A stretch of DNA of 64,000 nt from Anaspis maculata (taxonomy: Eukaryota; Arthropoda; Insecta; Coleoptera; Scraptiidae): contig OX421967.1 of NCBI GenBank assembly GCA_949128115.1, positions 27,916,635-27,980,634 of the forward strand, in the 5' to 3' direction. Below the pieces are notes generated by a model. That model was not told the DNA's origin, did not search any database, and saw nothing but the letters and a program-made list of their open reading frames with translations. The position numbers and the translations under genes are program-made. Of the stretch, positions 11,880 to 22,571 are shown in pieces; the stretch's first letter is position 1, and each line of letters opens with the position of its first letter.

Positions 11880-13254
11880 ATTAGTTTTAGTTTAGACTGT
11901 AAAAGGAAAGCACCTATTATTATGAATCCTAGTTTTGCATTTGCAACGTGAATGGGTAATACCCACAGGTATTAGCTGAATGGCAAATCAAATATGTCGA
12001 AAGTCTCATTTGACAGTACTGACACAGAAGGCATGTCGGGATTGGCATCCTTGTTGGTTGACAGTTGAATTAGCAACAGAGCGCCAACTACACAGGTTTA
12101 TTTTTAGCAGCTGGTTGCAACTTAAGATCCCACTTGGAGAATTCGGATGGTTCTTGACAGTCTTGACACGTGTCATATAGTGAATTATAACTGCCAGCCA
12201 GCAAAACTGTCAACGATGTCACTCTCAATGACGTCCCCTTCAGGCAATCGATTCTACACATTTTACATGAATACGAATGTCGTAAAAAAGGTTATCAGTC
12301 AAATAGGACTATCACTCTTGGTCCTTCTGAAAATCGTTTGTAAAACCGGACATGAAACTTTTCTCTGGAAAACCGTGTCCTTCCGTCTCGTCCTCAGATT
12401 TCCGTCCAAGGCCGGGCGGTTTTTTCATTTCCACGGCTCATTTGCGTCCCGCTTCTTGAATAAGCAGCCGGCATTGTGCTCGATTTCCAAGGAAACGGGA
12501 GCGACTTCATTCAAAAAAGGTCTTATGATGGTCCACTACCCTCCTCCCCGGTGAAAGTTTTGTGTGTATAGTATAATCGATACTTCAGGTCTGTGCCTCG
12601 GGCCTCCGACATCGTCGCTCACACTCGCATCCTCCCCCCGTTGCCCCATCATTCTGGAACCTTTCATCTTGTTTGTTATTAGCGTCTTCTACTTGACTGA
12701 TGCTCAGAAGCGTCGCGCGCTTTATAATAACCAACCAACCTGTGTGTGAGTGTGAGTTTTAAGGTTATTTGTAGAAATAAGCTCTTCTGTGTGAGCTCCA
12801 TTATTACCGCACCAGATGCGTTCGGCGCTGTAAGGTGTTTATTATAGGAGACACACGCACTGTCGGCGGCAAAGAGGCTTCTATTGAAGAGGGGCTCTTA
12901 TCGCAAACGACGCAAGGTTCGCCTAATAACCATTACAATCAACATTAGGAAAACAAGAAATACCGAAGCCCATCTGGGGCGTCGTTTCTCTCGTCGTAAA
13001 GACCCCTTGCCAGGCATTCGTTTTTTTTTTCAATCGTAATTATTCCTTCACAATTTTCGCTGTTGATCACGTCATTATCCCAAATAGATAGCTAGGTAGG
13101 TACATGTTCAAGTGTTGGATAGCTCATTTAAGGAGTATACCGACAGGCACAACAGGCTTCATCAGAGAGGCAGGAATCTGACTTTTCATAACTAAAACGA
13201 CGTTGAAACAATCACCATTTTTGTAGCTTGTAAAAAATGCATCAAAAAAACAAA
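11880..13254. other. No gene recognised
   Basis: Contains a 135-codon frame (12,147-12,554, plus strand) with no recognisable domain and unremarkable composition; I treat it as chance or a decayed element. A T10 tract lies at 13,021-13,030. Nothing here is repeated clearly elsewhere in the window. Confidence 0.35.
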
Positions 13255-13312
13255 ATGGCGGTGATGCCCCGGGAAAAGGGATGAAACGTGGAAGCCATCG
13301 AAACAAAACCTT
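13255..13312 (+). repeat. SINE-related fragment
   Basis: GATGCCCCGGGAAAAGG followed by GGAAGCCATCGAAACAAAACC matches the 3' part of the SINE-like unit at 29,863-30,045 almost base for base. Only this tail is present; the tRNA-like head is missing. Confidence 0.6.
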
Positions 13313-13818
13313 ACTGAATAGTCCTCACTGTTTCAAAAATGCCTTCGCTGTTATCGTTACTGAAAAATACTCACTGAAAAACCTGCTAATAACTTGGTAG
13401 TTGATGCAGACCTGAAGTGAGAGGAATGTTATTGCTGTCAGTTGTCTGAAGAAATAGTTTTCGCATTTGAAGTTCTTCACCGAGGTGTTTTCGAGTTCAT
13501 CAGGCTTCCATTGGAGCTGCGTAATGCTGTAGGTATCATGGATTGAGGTCATTGACTAGTAGTCTCTAGAGAATTAATGCCCGCATTGGCGTTGTTAGAA
13601 TAATGCCTGCGTGTATGATTAGTGATTACTGTCACTCAGCGAAGTTTGTTGGATTTCAGTAGGCTTTCATTTTGACTCAATGACTCATTTTGGCTTTCAC
13701 AATGCTCCTGTATTCTGGATTGAGGTTATCGCCTAGTAATTTCTAAAAAACTATGCCCAAGGAAATGAGTTTTGGGCTGTATATTTTTTCTCAACTTCAG
13801 TGTTTCTCACAGTTCCAA

Positions 13819-14694
13819 TGTAGTGTGACCCTCTTTCCAATATTTGGCAGTGATCGTCGTTGTCCCTCCCCTTTCCAACGTTGTTTACTTATTACCTACG
13901 TTGTGTAAGCTCTTACTCTAGATGAGAGTGTGATGATGATGATGAGGCCCATACGTGAGATCAACTCACTCAGGTGCTTGCCGGTGAGAATGCCGACCGC
14001 CCAACGTACTGAACAGAGCGGGTAAAAGCAAAAGAAGTGAGACCGGGTAGGAAAAAATCCTTCAAAATTGAGTGTCACATTCTTTTCCGAAGGTAAACAC
14101 TTGTTTTTGTTAAATGCAAGATAAGTGACATTTACAGTTGAGCTTGTGAATAGACATTGTCGGTATTATCGAAGAACGAGAGTTGCAACCACAATCATTG
14201 AACACTTACATCACTTTCATGCTTCATTCGAGGCGGCCGATTTGGCGTAGCAGTTTCTTCTTGTCGTCTTTCTGTTTGTTTGTTACATAACCAGTCTACG
14301 TGCACAATGAACTTTGAATACTCTTTGCTGGTCCAAAATAACAGTGTTGTATGCGTCATTTAAACAGTTTTGGATTTGTGGCTGTCACAAGAGTCAATAA
14401 AAATTATTTATATCAAATCATATTGAATTCCGTCAACGTCAACACCTGAGGCGACGTTTTTGTGATACATCAGTGTTGGTCCACGGAAAGGTCGTCTTGT
14501 AGCAGCATAATAAATAATGAGACTGTAGTGTAACGTAGTTTATCCTGGTCACGGCACCATTCTGTAGTGTAACGTCCTTTTTCGATGTTATTGCTGTGAT
14601 CGTCGTTGTTTCTTCCCTTCCCTACGTCGTTCACATTTTACCTATGTTGTGTGGAGTTCTTACTCGAGATGAGAATGTGTAGTTGGGGATGAGG
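13819..14694 (-). mobile_element. LTR-like direct repeats with tRNA-His-type PBS (minus strand)
   Basis: Two related blocks, 13,819-13,947 and 14,563-14,694, share TGTAGTGTRAC at one end, then TGATCGTCGTTGT, TTACCTAYGTTGTGT, TCTTACTC.AGATGAGA and a closing GATGAGG. Immediately left of the second block lies ATCCTGGTCACGGCACCA (14,542-14,559). On the minus strand this reads as an LTR ending ...ACA followed by a primer-binding site TGGTGCCGTGACCAGGAT. No gag or pol remains between the blocks, so this is a deleted or scrambled LTR retrotransposon remnant. Confidence 0.55.
14542..14559 (-). promoter_or_regulatory. tRNA-His-type primer-binding site
   Basis: The reverse complement is TGGTGCCGTGACCAGGAT, complementary to the 3' 18 nucleotides (with CCA) of insect tRNA-His as I know it. 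It lies three bases from the ACA end of an LTR-like block, the normal spacing for reverse-transcription priming. Confidence 0.6.
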
Positions 14695-15249
14695 TTTGAT
14701 TCTTGAATGAAACGCAAATGAAATGCAAGCAAAATGAATGTTTATTGGAAATCAATTGCAAAGTTTTAGATGAATTTGTTTCTTTTCTCAAAACACCTAC
14801 TGACAGTGATAAAATGACAAAACATGGATAAAGAACAACAACACACGAACAAATGAAACAAGAAAAATCATTACAAATTATTTAGACAATGCAGGAATTT
14901 ACAACAATGAAATGAACACAAAATCAAATTAACAAAACAAAACGTGAAATCATGAAACATGTCAAACTGTCAATTTGATCGCAAAGAAAAAGTGACGTAT
15001 TCGCTGACAGGCACGCATGGGAAGAACACGTCAAAGAAACCCATGCGTATTGCCTGGTTGGTTGCTAAAAAATCCCTTCCCAAATGATCTGAACAAAAGT
15101 CAAGTGTGAATGAGTCATGATGAAATGACAGAGAAGTCACTCCAGTGATGCATTGATCAAGTCAGCGTGAATCGGTGCTTGAACCTCTTTGAAACGTTTG
15201 CCTCGTTCACAAGTTATTCACGTAACAACAAAAGAAACTTTACGCTCAG
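14695..15249. other. No gene recognised
   Basis: A-rich sequence with many AAATGAA/ACAAAA runs on the plus strand, followed by unremarkable sequence up to the 3' end of the minus-strand LINE. Confidence 0.4.
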
Positions 15250-15272
15250 CAATTCAATTCAATTCAATTCAA
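15250..15272 (-). repeat. 3' TTGAA-repeat tail of the LINE
   Basis: About four and a half AATTC units on the plus strand, which is TTGAA tail sequence on the element strand. An AATAAA (AATAAATATATTG on the minus strand) directly precedes it. Simple-repeat tails in place of poly(A) are known from I-like and related LINEs. Confidence 0.75.
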
Positions 15273-15345
15273 TATATTTATTGTTCCTTCGGTAATACAC
15301 CATGAACAAGAAAAAAAAACAGGGTAAGATAAGTTAACACACAAG

Positions 15346-18300
15346 TCAGTACTCGTTCCTGCTGAACGCCCTCAGCCTGAGAGCTCCCACAATGAAATTG
15401 ACAATTCTAACAATAACAGAAGTATTATTTACCTCAATAAAATGCAAGACATCTCTCAGATTGATGAGGTCATGTATGTAGTGAAATCTTACAGGGTTAT
15501 AAATTGGACACTCGAAAAGTATATGCTCCAACGTCTACTGTCTGTGCAAATTACATATAGTACAAAGCTCCTCAGTTATAATTCGGTAACATGAACCCTT
15601 CCACGTGAATTTCAGGTAGCGATCACTGCCTAATTTCAGTTGGGCTACTATTTTCAACTTGGCAATAGGCAACCTCAACTGCAGGTAGGATCCGCTGTCA
15701 ATGTCAAAGTTAAAAAATCTGTACAAGGAGGAAAAAGTGGAGGACTGGAACCTGTTTAGATCAATGTTGCGCAATCGTTGTTCATATTGATCGAGAATTT
15801 CTCCTTTATACCTGACCAAAGTCTGCAGATCCAAGCACGGCCAGAGGCGCCCAAACCCAGCATCCGTAAAAAACACTCCCATTTGACTGGCCCAACTGTA
15901 TTTGGTTTCTCTTGAATCTATCTGAATCAAACGCTTGAAACATATAAGCGGATAGCGACTACAGTTCATGCAAAGTAATTTTTCCATCCAACTCAGGCAA
16001 GTTTTGAGTATCACAAGTGAGAGAGCCGTGACACCTACCTCCAGTCTTACAGCATAATCAGGAGTATTCTTAGCCAAGGCCAGCAACCGCTTGAAAAAAC
16101 CGACCTGGACCCTCTCCAGAAGGTCAGCATATCTCACTGCATACACGGCCATGCAATGCGACATAGAGTTTAGTATGGTCGACTCGTAAAGTTTAATTCG
16201 CGGTTCCCAGCTATTAAACCCAGCACGTGCCATCAATGATAAAGTCGCCCCAGATGCAACCCTGGCCCTAGCCACTGTCTCTCTCGCCGCTTGCAGGAAA
16301 ACCGATGAAGAACTAAAGGTAACTCCAAGGTAAGTATATTTATTCTCCACCAATATTTGCTCTCTGTTGTAAAGAAACTTCAACCTGCTAGCCGATCCGG
16401 AATGACCTCTTCCAAAGCAAACTATTCTTGATTTTTCAGTGTTAACAATCAAGCCATTCGTCGAGCAATAACTCTCAAGGACCGATAATTTTCTTGCCAA
16501 ATCAACAGGAGAATCACCCAGAATCACCAAATCATCCGCATACAACAGCAAGCAAACATCCAATTCATTATCCACATTCAATCCCACACAACCAGCCTCG
16601 CGAAAATATACTTCTATATCAGAAAGGAACAACGCGAACAAACAAGGACTCAACGATTCACCCTGCAAAACTCCCGATTCAACCTTAAACTTTCGTGTAA
16701 ATTCACAACCAACTTTCACTCTTACACTAGCATTCTCATACAACGCTCTTACTATCCTAATGAATCTTGTACTAACACCGAAGTGGTAGAGTTTCTGCCA
16801 CAACAAAGTGTGTTTCACAGTGTCAAAGGCACGCCTAAAGTCAATAAAAGCCGCATAAACATGTCTACCTTTCAACCTCAAATGTATCTGAATGATCGAA
16901 CTCAGTACAAACACATTATCCATGCAGCCCCCCCCCCTCCTGAACCCGGACTGACATTCAGGAATGGTTTTAGTCTCCTCATCCCAAAAAATGAGTCGCT
17001 GCAACAAAATCTGGGTGAATAGCTTGGCACAACAATTGACCAAAGCTATTCCTCTATAGTTTAAGGGATCATCGACTGGCCCTTTCTTGTGAAGCATGGT
17101 TAAAACAACGTCACTCCACTGTACAGGCAGTTTCTCCTCATCCAAAATTCGGTTAAACATTACTTGAAGGTACAGCAACCAGTTTTGCGGACAGCTTCTG
17201 AAAAACTCATAAGCAATCCCGTCAGTACCAGGTGCCTTTTCACATTTAGATCTGCGGAGTGCAGAGATAAGCTCATCAGTTGTTATTGGAACATCAAGGA
17301 TTTGATTGCCGGCGTCGTAGAAAACTGTAAAAGGAGAAATGCCTGCACATCCCGGATGTATTGCGCTGTAAAACTCTTCCCAAGCATCAACAGAAAGCAT
17401 GTCCCTGGTGTAGGTCCGTTCACGGAATATTTTAAGGGTCTTCCAAAAAAGCGCCGAATTCCGTACCTCTCAGATACTGTCTCACACAAGTTAACATACA
17501 TTTCCTGGGCAGAGCCATGTATAGCAACCCTTGGGGATTGCTGCATTGCAATTGTGTACTGAGTGTTAAGTTCATTCTTCCATTTTATACACAAAGGACT
17601 AGAGGTATTGGAGCTCCTATGAGAAGATTGATTCGCGTTATGAAAAAATGGGCTGTGCAATTCCAGCCTTATAGGGAAGTGATACGATTCAAAAATATCG
17701 CTCATCACAAGAAAATCTGACACTCTGTAAAGATCCAGGACTGAAGCCCACACGCAATCTACACTACTACTGCCCACCGAACTGCAATAAGTAAAGTCGC
17801 CCTGCTGGTCGCTCTTAGATCTGCCATTGACAAGAATCAATGCATTTTCGCCCATAAACTCGAGTAAGGAACGACCCCTCATGTTTAAGGTTTTGTCTTT
17901 AGACTTTCTGTGTTGATACAGGTTACAGTCCTCCACAGTCTCCAGAGGAAGGTCACCCAGCTCACCCAGTCTGCAGTTGAAATCACCTCCAACAATTAAC
18001 ATGTCATTGGGGTACATCTGTTGTATGTCATCTAAGCCAAGCTGAAAAAGTTCAAGCAGATTTGTAATATTCAGAGACGGTTTGAAGTATACTGAGCACA
18101 ATATAAAGTTGAAGCCATTTAAAGTAAATCTACAAATAATCCAATGCGGTGCTACATCAATTGTTTTGACAGAATCAGAAATGTGTCTGGGAAAAAACAC
18201 CTGCAGGCCGCCACTGGCCCTTCCCCGCGAGTGGTCTCTGATTGCCGGAGAGGAGATTACTGAAAAATTTTCGAGATAAGGGGGCGCCACGCGAGTGTCT

Positions 18301-18473
18301 TCAGTCAGCCAAGTCTCACTTAAGCATAAAACTTCAAACTCTGTAAAAGAGGCACAAAAGGATTCAACATTGGAGAAGCCATGTACATTCCAAAAGACTA
18401 TTCTTAGGGCTTGACTTAGGGTATTCTTTTTCAGTCCTGGAACAATGTCTTCATCCACTTGCGATTCGTCCTG
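15346..18473 (-). pseudogene. LINE ORF2: AP endonuclease + reverse transcriptase, with frameshift and nonsense
   Basis: Would cut target DNA and reverse-transcribe the element RNA. The endonuclease part (18,458 down to about 17,460) shows WNVHG, SETW, GGDFN and SSVDCVW, but the terminal SDH motif is degenerate (SDIFESYHF). The frame is lost around 17,455-17,470 by a one-base shift. The RT part continues in another frame to 15,535, with FIDFRRAFD, GVLQGESLSP and YADD (residues 287-290 counted from the Met at 17,400). A single TAG (15,532-15,534) then splits the C-terminal CCHC: CTICN lies before it and HILFEC after. No in-frame ATG precedes the endonuclease core; the frame is joined to ORF1 through one TAG. 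Confidence 0.9.
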
Positions 18474-18719
18474 CTATTGTCCAAAATCGACCCTTAGACG
18501 TTGTTGTTCCAACTTTTTTTGGTAGCAAGGGCATGCTGGGTCTCTCGCGGAGTGTTGCCTCTGTATGATTTTCATGCGCTGACAGTTGACACAGTTCAAT
18601 TCTTTCGTGCAGTTTTTGGCCTCATGTTGTCTTCCACATCTGTGACATGTTTCTTTTTCTTGACAATACTTCATCACGTGGCCGAAGGTACAACAGCGAA
18701 AACATAACGTAGCATCCAC
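18474..18719 (-). pseudogene. LINE ORF1 C-terminus with CCHC zinc knuckles (truncated)
   Basis: An 81-residue remnant rich in cysteine and histidine: CFRCCTFGHVMKYC and CHRCGRQHEAKNC are consecutive CX2CX4HX4C-type knuckles, then CVNC...CPC, as in the nucleic-acid-binding end of Gag-like LINE ORF1 proteins. No ATG starts it: its first in-frame codon is GTG and a TGA lies a few codons upstream in minisatellite-like DNA, so the N-terminus is lost. It ends CAA TAG CAG, in the same frame as the endonuclease that follows. Confidence 0.8.
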
Positions 18720-18734
18720 CTTAATTTTTCATTT

Positions 18735-19050
18735 TACAAACAAAAGAAGTCAAATTGATAGATGAGTAAACAATAAAGAAATTATAGGTAAACGAACAAG
18801 AAACAAACGATCGGTAAACAAGTAGATAAATCAGTAAATAAATAAACAAGACACAAATGATAAGTAAACAAGTGAATAAATCAGCAAGAAACAAATGATA
18901 AATAATGGTGTAGGTAAATAAACCAGAAACAAATGATAGGTAATGGTGTAGGTAAATAAACAAGAAACAAATAAGAGATAAACAGGTAGATAAATCAACA
19001 AGAAACAAATGCGGGATAAATAGGTAGATAAATAAACAAGAAACAGGTGA
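18735..19050. repeat. A-rich minisatellite (ATAAATAAACAAGAAACAAA units)
   Basis: Degenerate tandem units of roughly 30-40 bp combine GATAAATAAACAAGAAACA, AATGATAGGTAAA and similar phrases, with about eight copies. It gives Leu/Phe/Tyr-rich frames on the minus strand (FLVYLSTYLS-like) that are a consequence of the repeat and should not be read as membrane proteins. It abuts the truncated 5' end of the LINE. Confidence 0.75.
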
Positions 19051-19589
19051 TAGATGAATAAGTAGAGAAGTTGAAGTTGGTCATACTCTTTTGTAAGCAA
19101 ATGGAAGAAAGAAGTATCTATAACGCTTCGCTCGAAATTCCCCAGCATTTACCCATCAAAAACCCCACAGATACATACTCACATTCAAAACAGAACAATG
19201 GTTAGTAAACAGTTATCACATGCAAGAAATAACAGTAAATACAAGAAAATCGACTCGAGCCAACCTGTGGCCCTCTCTTCGTCATTTTACATAATTTCCC
19301 CCCAAATAAGAAACGGTTAGTAGATTCAACAAGGCAGATTCGTACAAGTGGAGGACCCCCCCCCCAGGACACGGAGAAGCGGTAAGTCTCTCTCTCCTTC
19401 CTTTACTTTCATGTAATATAACCCGGCAATAAACAATGAAATGAAAATGAATCATGAAAAGTACTGTTCTCTACTTAGCGGCTGATTTTTGGGCGTAGCA
19501 GAGTTCCTTTTTGTCGTCTTACTGTTTGTGACGTAACTTGTGGAAAGAAACAATTGATGAAACCTCGAAGTACGCGCGATAGCGCGGCC

Positions 19590-20412
19590 TTGAGGTCACG
19601 TCATGAGTGCGCCAAAAAGCACACCCACTAGATTTACGGCTTTTGCCGTCAACAATCAGATCATTTGGGAGTAGATAAATTACACAAAACTCAAAGCAGT
19701 GCAAAGCACCTTGATTTCAAAGGGGAAAAATTGCGGGTTATGCAAGCCCGTTGAAAACAAAGAGAATAAAGAATTTCGGGTTATGTACAATAATTTCGCG
19801 GACAAAATAGGTATCGAAATGCATGATTTGGTGAGTGGGTGGAAGCCAACATTACGATACAATAATCAAAGAAAGACCGACCTTAAATTGTAAAAACGAC
19901 GTACTTTCGATGCACCGAAACGTTCACGTCCTCGTCACAACAGCTGACCCTCTTCTCTTCTGTCTGCCCGCGGCTGCCGCTCGCCCGGCCCCGCCTAGCG
20001 CAGCGCCATCTCTTTCTCCCCGCGGCAAACGCTACGAACGTCAACGACCGTACCTACTTCAGGTACCAACGTATAAATAAAACAAAGGGGGAATACCACA
20101 AGACCTTGCAATAAGCACACACAACAGTGCTACTCCGGGACAACGTCATAAGTGCGCAAAGTGCACACTCACTAGATTTACGGCCTTTGCCATCAAAATT
20201 AAAATCATTTAGGAGTGGATAGATCACACAAAATTCGAAGCACCTGGATTCTTAAAGGCGAAAAAACTGCAAGTTACGTTAGCGCGTTGAAAACAAAGGG
20301 CGAGCATTTTGCGCTAAGTACAATAATTATGCGGTCAAAATATTTAGTATCGAAATACCATGCATGATGGGTGGATGGGTGGAAGCCAAAATTACTGTAC
20401 AATAATCAACAG
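19590..20412 (+). repeat. Direct duplication of a 270-bp unit, offset about 550 bp
   Basis: 19,590-19,866 and 20,143-20,412 align throughout: ACTAGATTTACGGC, TTTGCC, GCCCGTTGAAAACAAAG / GCGCGTTGAAAACAAAG, TGTACAATAATT / AGTACAATAATT, GGGTGGAAGCCAA and TACAATAATCAA. Between them lies GC-rich unique sequence (19,900-20,080). The two copies differ at many sites. A phrase just upstream (19,481-19,541, GCGTAGCAG then TTGTCGTCTT) also resembles 14,231-14,302, hinting at further scattered copies. No coding function seen. Confidence 0.7.
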
Positions 20413-22148
20413 TAATATCACCAGTGCTTAGATTTTCACGATACCAGGCGATCGCGAGTGCTGGAGGAGGAGGGCATATATCCCGGGACATCAGCCCGAG
20501 GGAAACGCCTGGCCAAAATTATCTGTGAAAAAATACTACACCAAGGCCAAGGAGTACATCTACAGGCACAGCTGGCCCCATTAAAAAGGTAGGTATATGT
20601 GAATATCAAATCAGTGTTTGCCCCACGAACCTGGGAACAGCATTGCGCACTTTTTGCTCTCGTCACGTCACTAGGAAAAACTCGCCAAGAAGCCCTGGTC
20701 TATGCTCGCTGCTCAGGCCAATTTAGTCTCCCTTTTTCTCAGTGAAATACGCTGTCAGAGAATAGTGACCCACTCATTCCTCCCGCTTCCAAATGGCACA
20801 CTAACCTTCAACTTTTGACTCGTGAAATCAAATCAGCAACAAGAAAAAGTTATACTAATATAAGCGAAAGCTCTACAAAATTGTACGCGGTTGTAACAAA
20901 ATGCTGCCTCTTGTAAGCATTCAGTTGAAAACAAGCTCTGGAACTCAATTATCTGCCCCTTCACGCATAATTGCCCTCTTTCATCACCTCCCGCATCTTG
21001 GTTTACAAATTTACGTATTCCCTTGCTCATAAGAATTCATTCCGCTCGTTCGTTCTCTGTCACAAGAAATGTCATATTTCCAAACCAGATATTATGTATT
21101 GCAGATGAAGCAGTCAGTTCCAGATAACGTACCTCGATGCAGTAGTTTGAGGGAAGCTTCCAGTAAAGCTTGCAAGATGCTGTCAGAAGCGGAAGCCTTC
21201 CGATGGCGATTTTCCAGCAAAAGCATAGTAGTTGGTGCCTAAATTTCTACTCAAGTCGGCTGGGCTCATTCTCCTCCACCAGTCTAGACCTCTATATACA
21301 GTAAATTAGCGGGATTCCAAATCTCCTTCGTCATAATCGCAGAACACATATTTGGCCAACGCCGAAACGGTCCTCTGCTAAGCCGCCGAAATCCAATATA
21401 CAGGCAAATTCATTCCGAGTCATGATTTATGCGGTAATGAACCTCCCGTACTAGGGCATCCCGAAATGCCTGCCGCCGTACCCCCGAATGTTAGGTTAAA
21501 AATATAACAGCGCCGCTCCATGATCCACCACCCTCGTGATTCTGTATAATGTAGAGAGGAAGAGCGGCGTGGCCGTTTCGCAGCAACCTTCGGAATCCCG
21601 GGACCACCACCGCCACGAGCACCACCAGCCCCGTTCCTCATCCCTCGAGCTTCCATCACCCTCTCCCGGTAGTCACCCCCGTGTGCCTAGACCCCCGGTG
21701 TGGCGCGCTCGGGATTTCTTTGTTTGGCGATGATGGCTGTGTCTCTTTCTATTTGGCACGGCTCGGTGTATGGTATGTGTGTGTGCGCTCGCCACATGGA
21801 AGGCGGCCGTGGAACAGGTTCATTCAGGACGTGAGATCAATGAAACGGGGGATTTACTAACGCGCACGGATCTTTACGTTTTCCGTTGATTTAGGTTCTG
21901 TGTCTGTGCGCGAAAAGGGGGTGCCAAACTGGATTTCTTCAACGCGAGCATGTGTACCCACTTTCATGTGACGCTCTTTGAAGTTTGATTCGCCCTGGTG
22001 ACCAGATTACAACACGTTTTCGATGCCGTGATCGGCTTGCAGCCTGTTTTTTCAGCTTTAAAAATGAGAGTCAGCAGCTCTTTTTCGGTAGCAGTATAAT
22101 TGTGTTCGGACTTGGAAATACTGCGGCTTGAGTGAGCAATTGGACGAT
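20413..22148. other. No gene recognised
   Basis: Includes a GC-rich patch with Pro/His-rich frames (about 21,430-21,740) that could be a first exon or promoter region, but no start, domain or splice pair can be defended. The remainder is unique AT-rich sequence. Confidence 0.35.
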
Positions 22149-22172
22149 GTTCGGATCCTGGTCACGGCACCA
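22149..22172 (-). promoter_or_regulatory. tRNA-His 3'-end match (primer-binding site of a minus-strand LTR element)
   Basis: GTTCGG plus ATCCTGGTCACGGCACCA reads like the T-arm, acceptor strand and CCA of tRNA-His. On the minus strand it is TGGTGCCGTGACCAGGAT, the same PBS as at 14,542-14,559. No 5' half of a tRNA precedes it, so it is not a tRNA gene. The element it primed is not otherwise visible. Confidence 0.5.
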
Positions 22173-22215
22173 TTGCCTGCAGGCACCCACCCTTTTATAG
22201 TTCATATACGAGTTA

Positions 22216-22313
22216 GATACTTGGAACATATCGAGTTGGCAAAAACAATGAAAATGTCATTATATAATTAATAAAGACATTCCGAACTTCAAATACATTT
22301 CAATACATAAAAC
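22216..22313 (+). repeat. Gypsy 5' LTR fragment
   Basis: About 85 bp match 28,747-28,832: ACATATYGAGTTGGC, AACAATGAAAATGTCAT and GACATTCCGAA. The match stops where both copies read AATACAT followed by AAA. It lies directly against gag zinc-knuckle sequence, so the region from PBS to mid-gag has been deleted. Confidence 0.7.
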
Positions 22314-22317
22314 GAAG

Positions 22318-22561
22318 ATGGGATATGAAGGACCTGGAAAGAAGACAACGAGCAAAAAACAGTCGGCAGAATGTGGAGGAGAAGCAGATACGGAAGTTCA
22401 AGCCTCTACCTTCTCTACCATTTGTTCTGCGTGTGGTAAAACAAATCACGATTTCAGAAATTGCAAATATAAAGCTTATATTCAAAGAACATTTAGCTTC
22501 TGTTTGTAGACAACAACAGAACCATATTTTAGATCATTAAGAACCTACAATGTACACTATC
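22318..22561 (+). pseudogene. Gypsy gag remnant, two CCHC zinc knuckles
   Basis: The first knuckle is CSACGKTNHDFRNC (CX2CX4HX4C). A second is partly visible in another frame, ending HLASVC, so a frameshift lies between them. This is the nucleocapsid end of a Ty3/gypsy Gag. The frame then runs into the target site of the LINE and resumes at 25,980 on the far side. Confidence 0.75.
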
Positions 22562-22571
22562 ATCATTTTAT

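Larger units (their letters stand above)
15250..18722 (-). mobile_element. Non-LTR retrotransposon (APE-type LINE), 5'-truncated, nearly intact
   Basis: Read on the minus strand the order is: end of a zinc-knuckle ORF1 (18,719-18,474), AP-type endonuclease, reverse transcriptase, a C-terminal CCHC motif, a short 3' UTR with AATAAA, and a tail of TTGAA repeats (15,250-15,272). This is the layout of the jockey/I-like APE LINEs; I cannot place it in a clade by eye. The 5' end stops abruptly at about 18,722 against a minisatellite, so it is truncated inside ORF1. Only a few lesions interrupt ORF2, which suggests a fairly young copy. Confidence 0.9.

Noticed and set aside
12147..12554. 135-aa plus-strand frame as a host gene
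   Set aside because: No domain, no splice or promoter signals, unremarkable composition.
18721..19148. Leu/Phe/Tyr-rich minus-strand frames as membrane proteins
   Set aside because: They are translations of an A-rich minisatellite.
22149..22172. tRNA-His gene
   Set aside because: Only the 3' part is present; no 5' acceptor strand, D arm or anticodon arm upstream.
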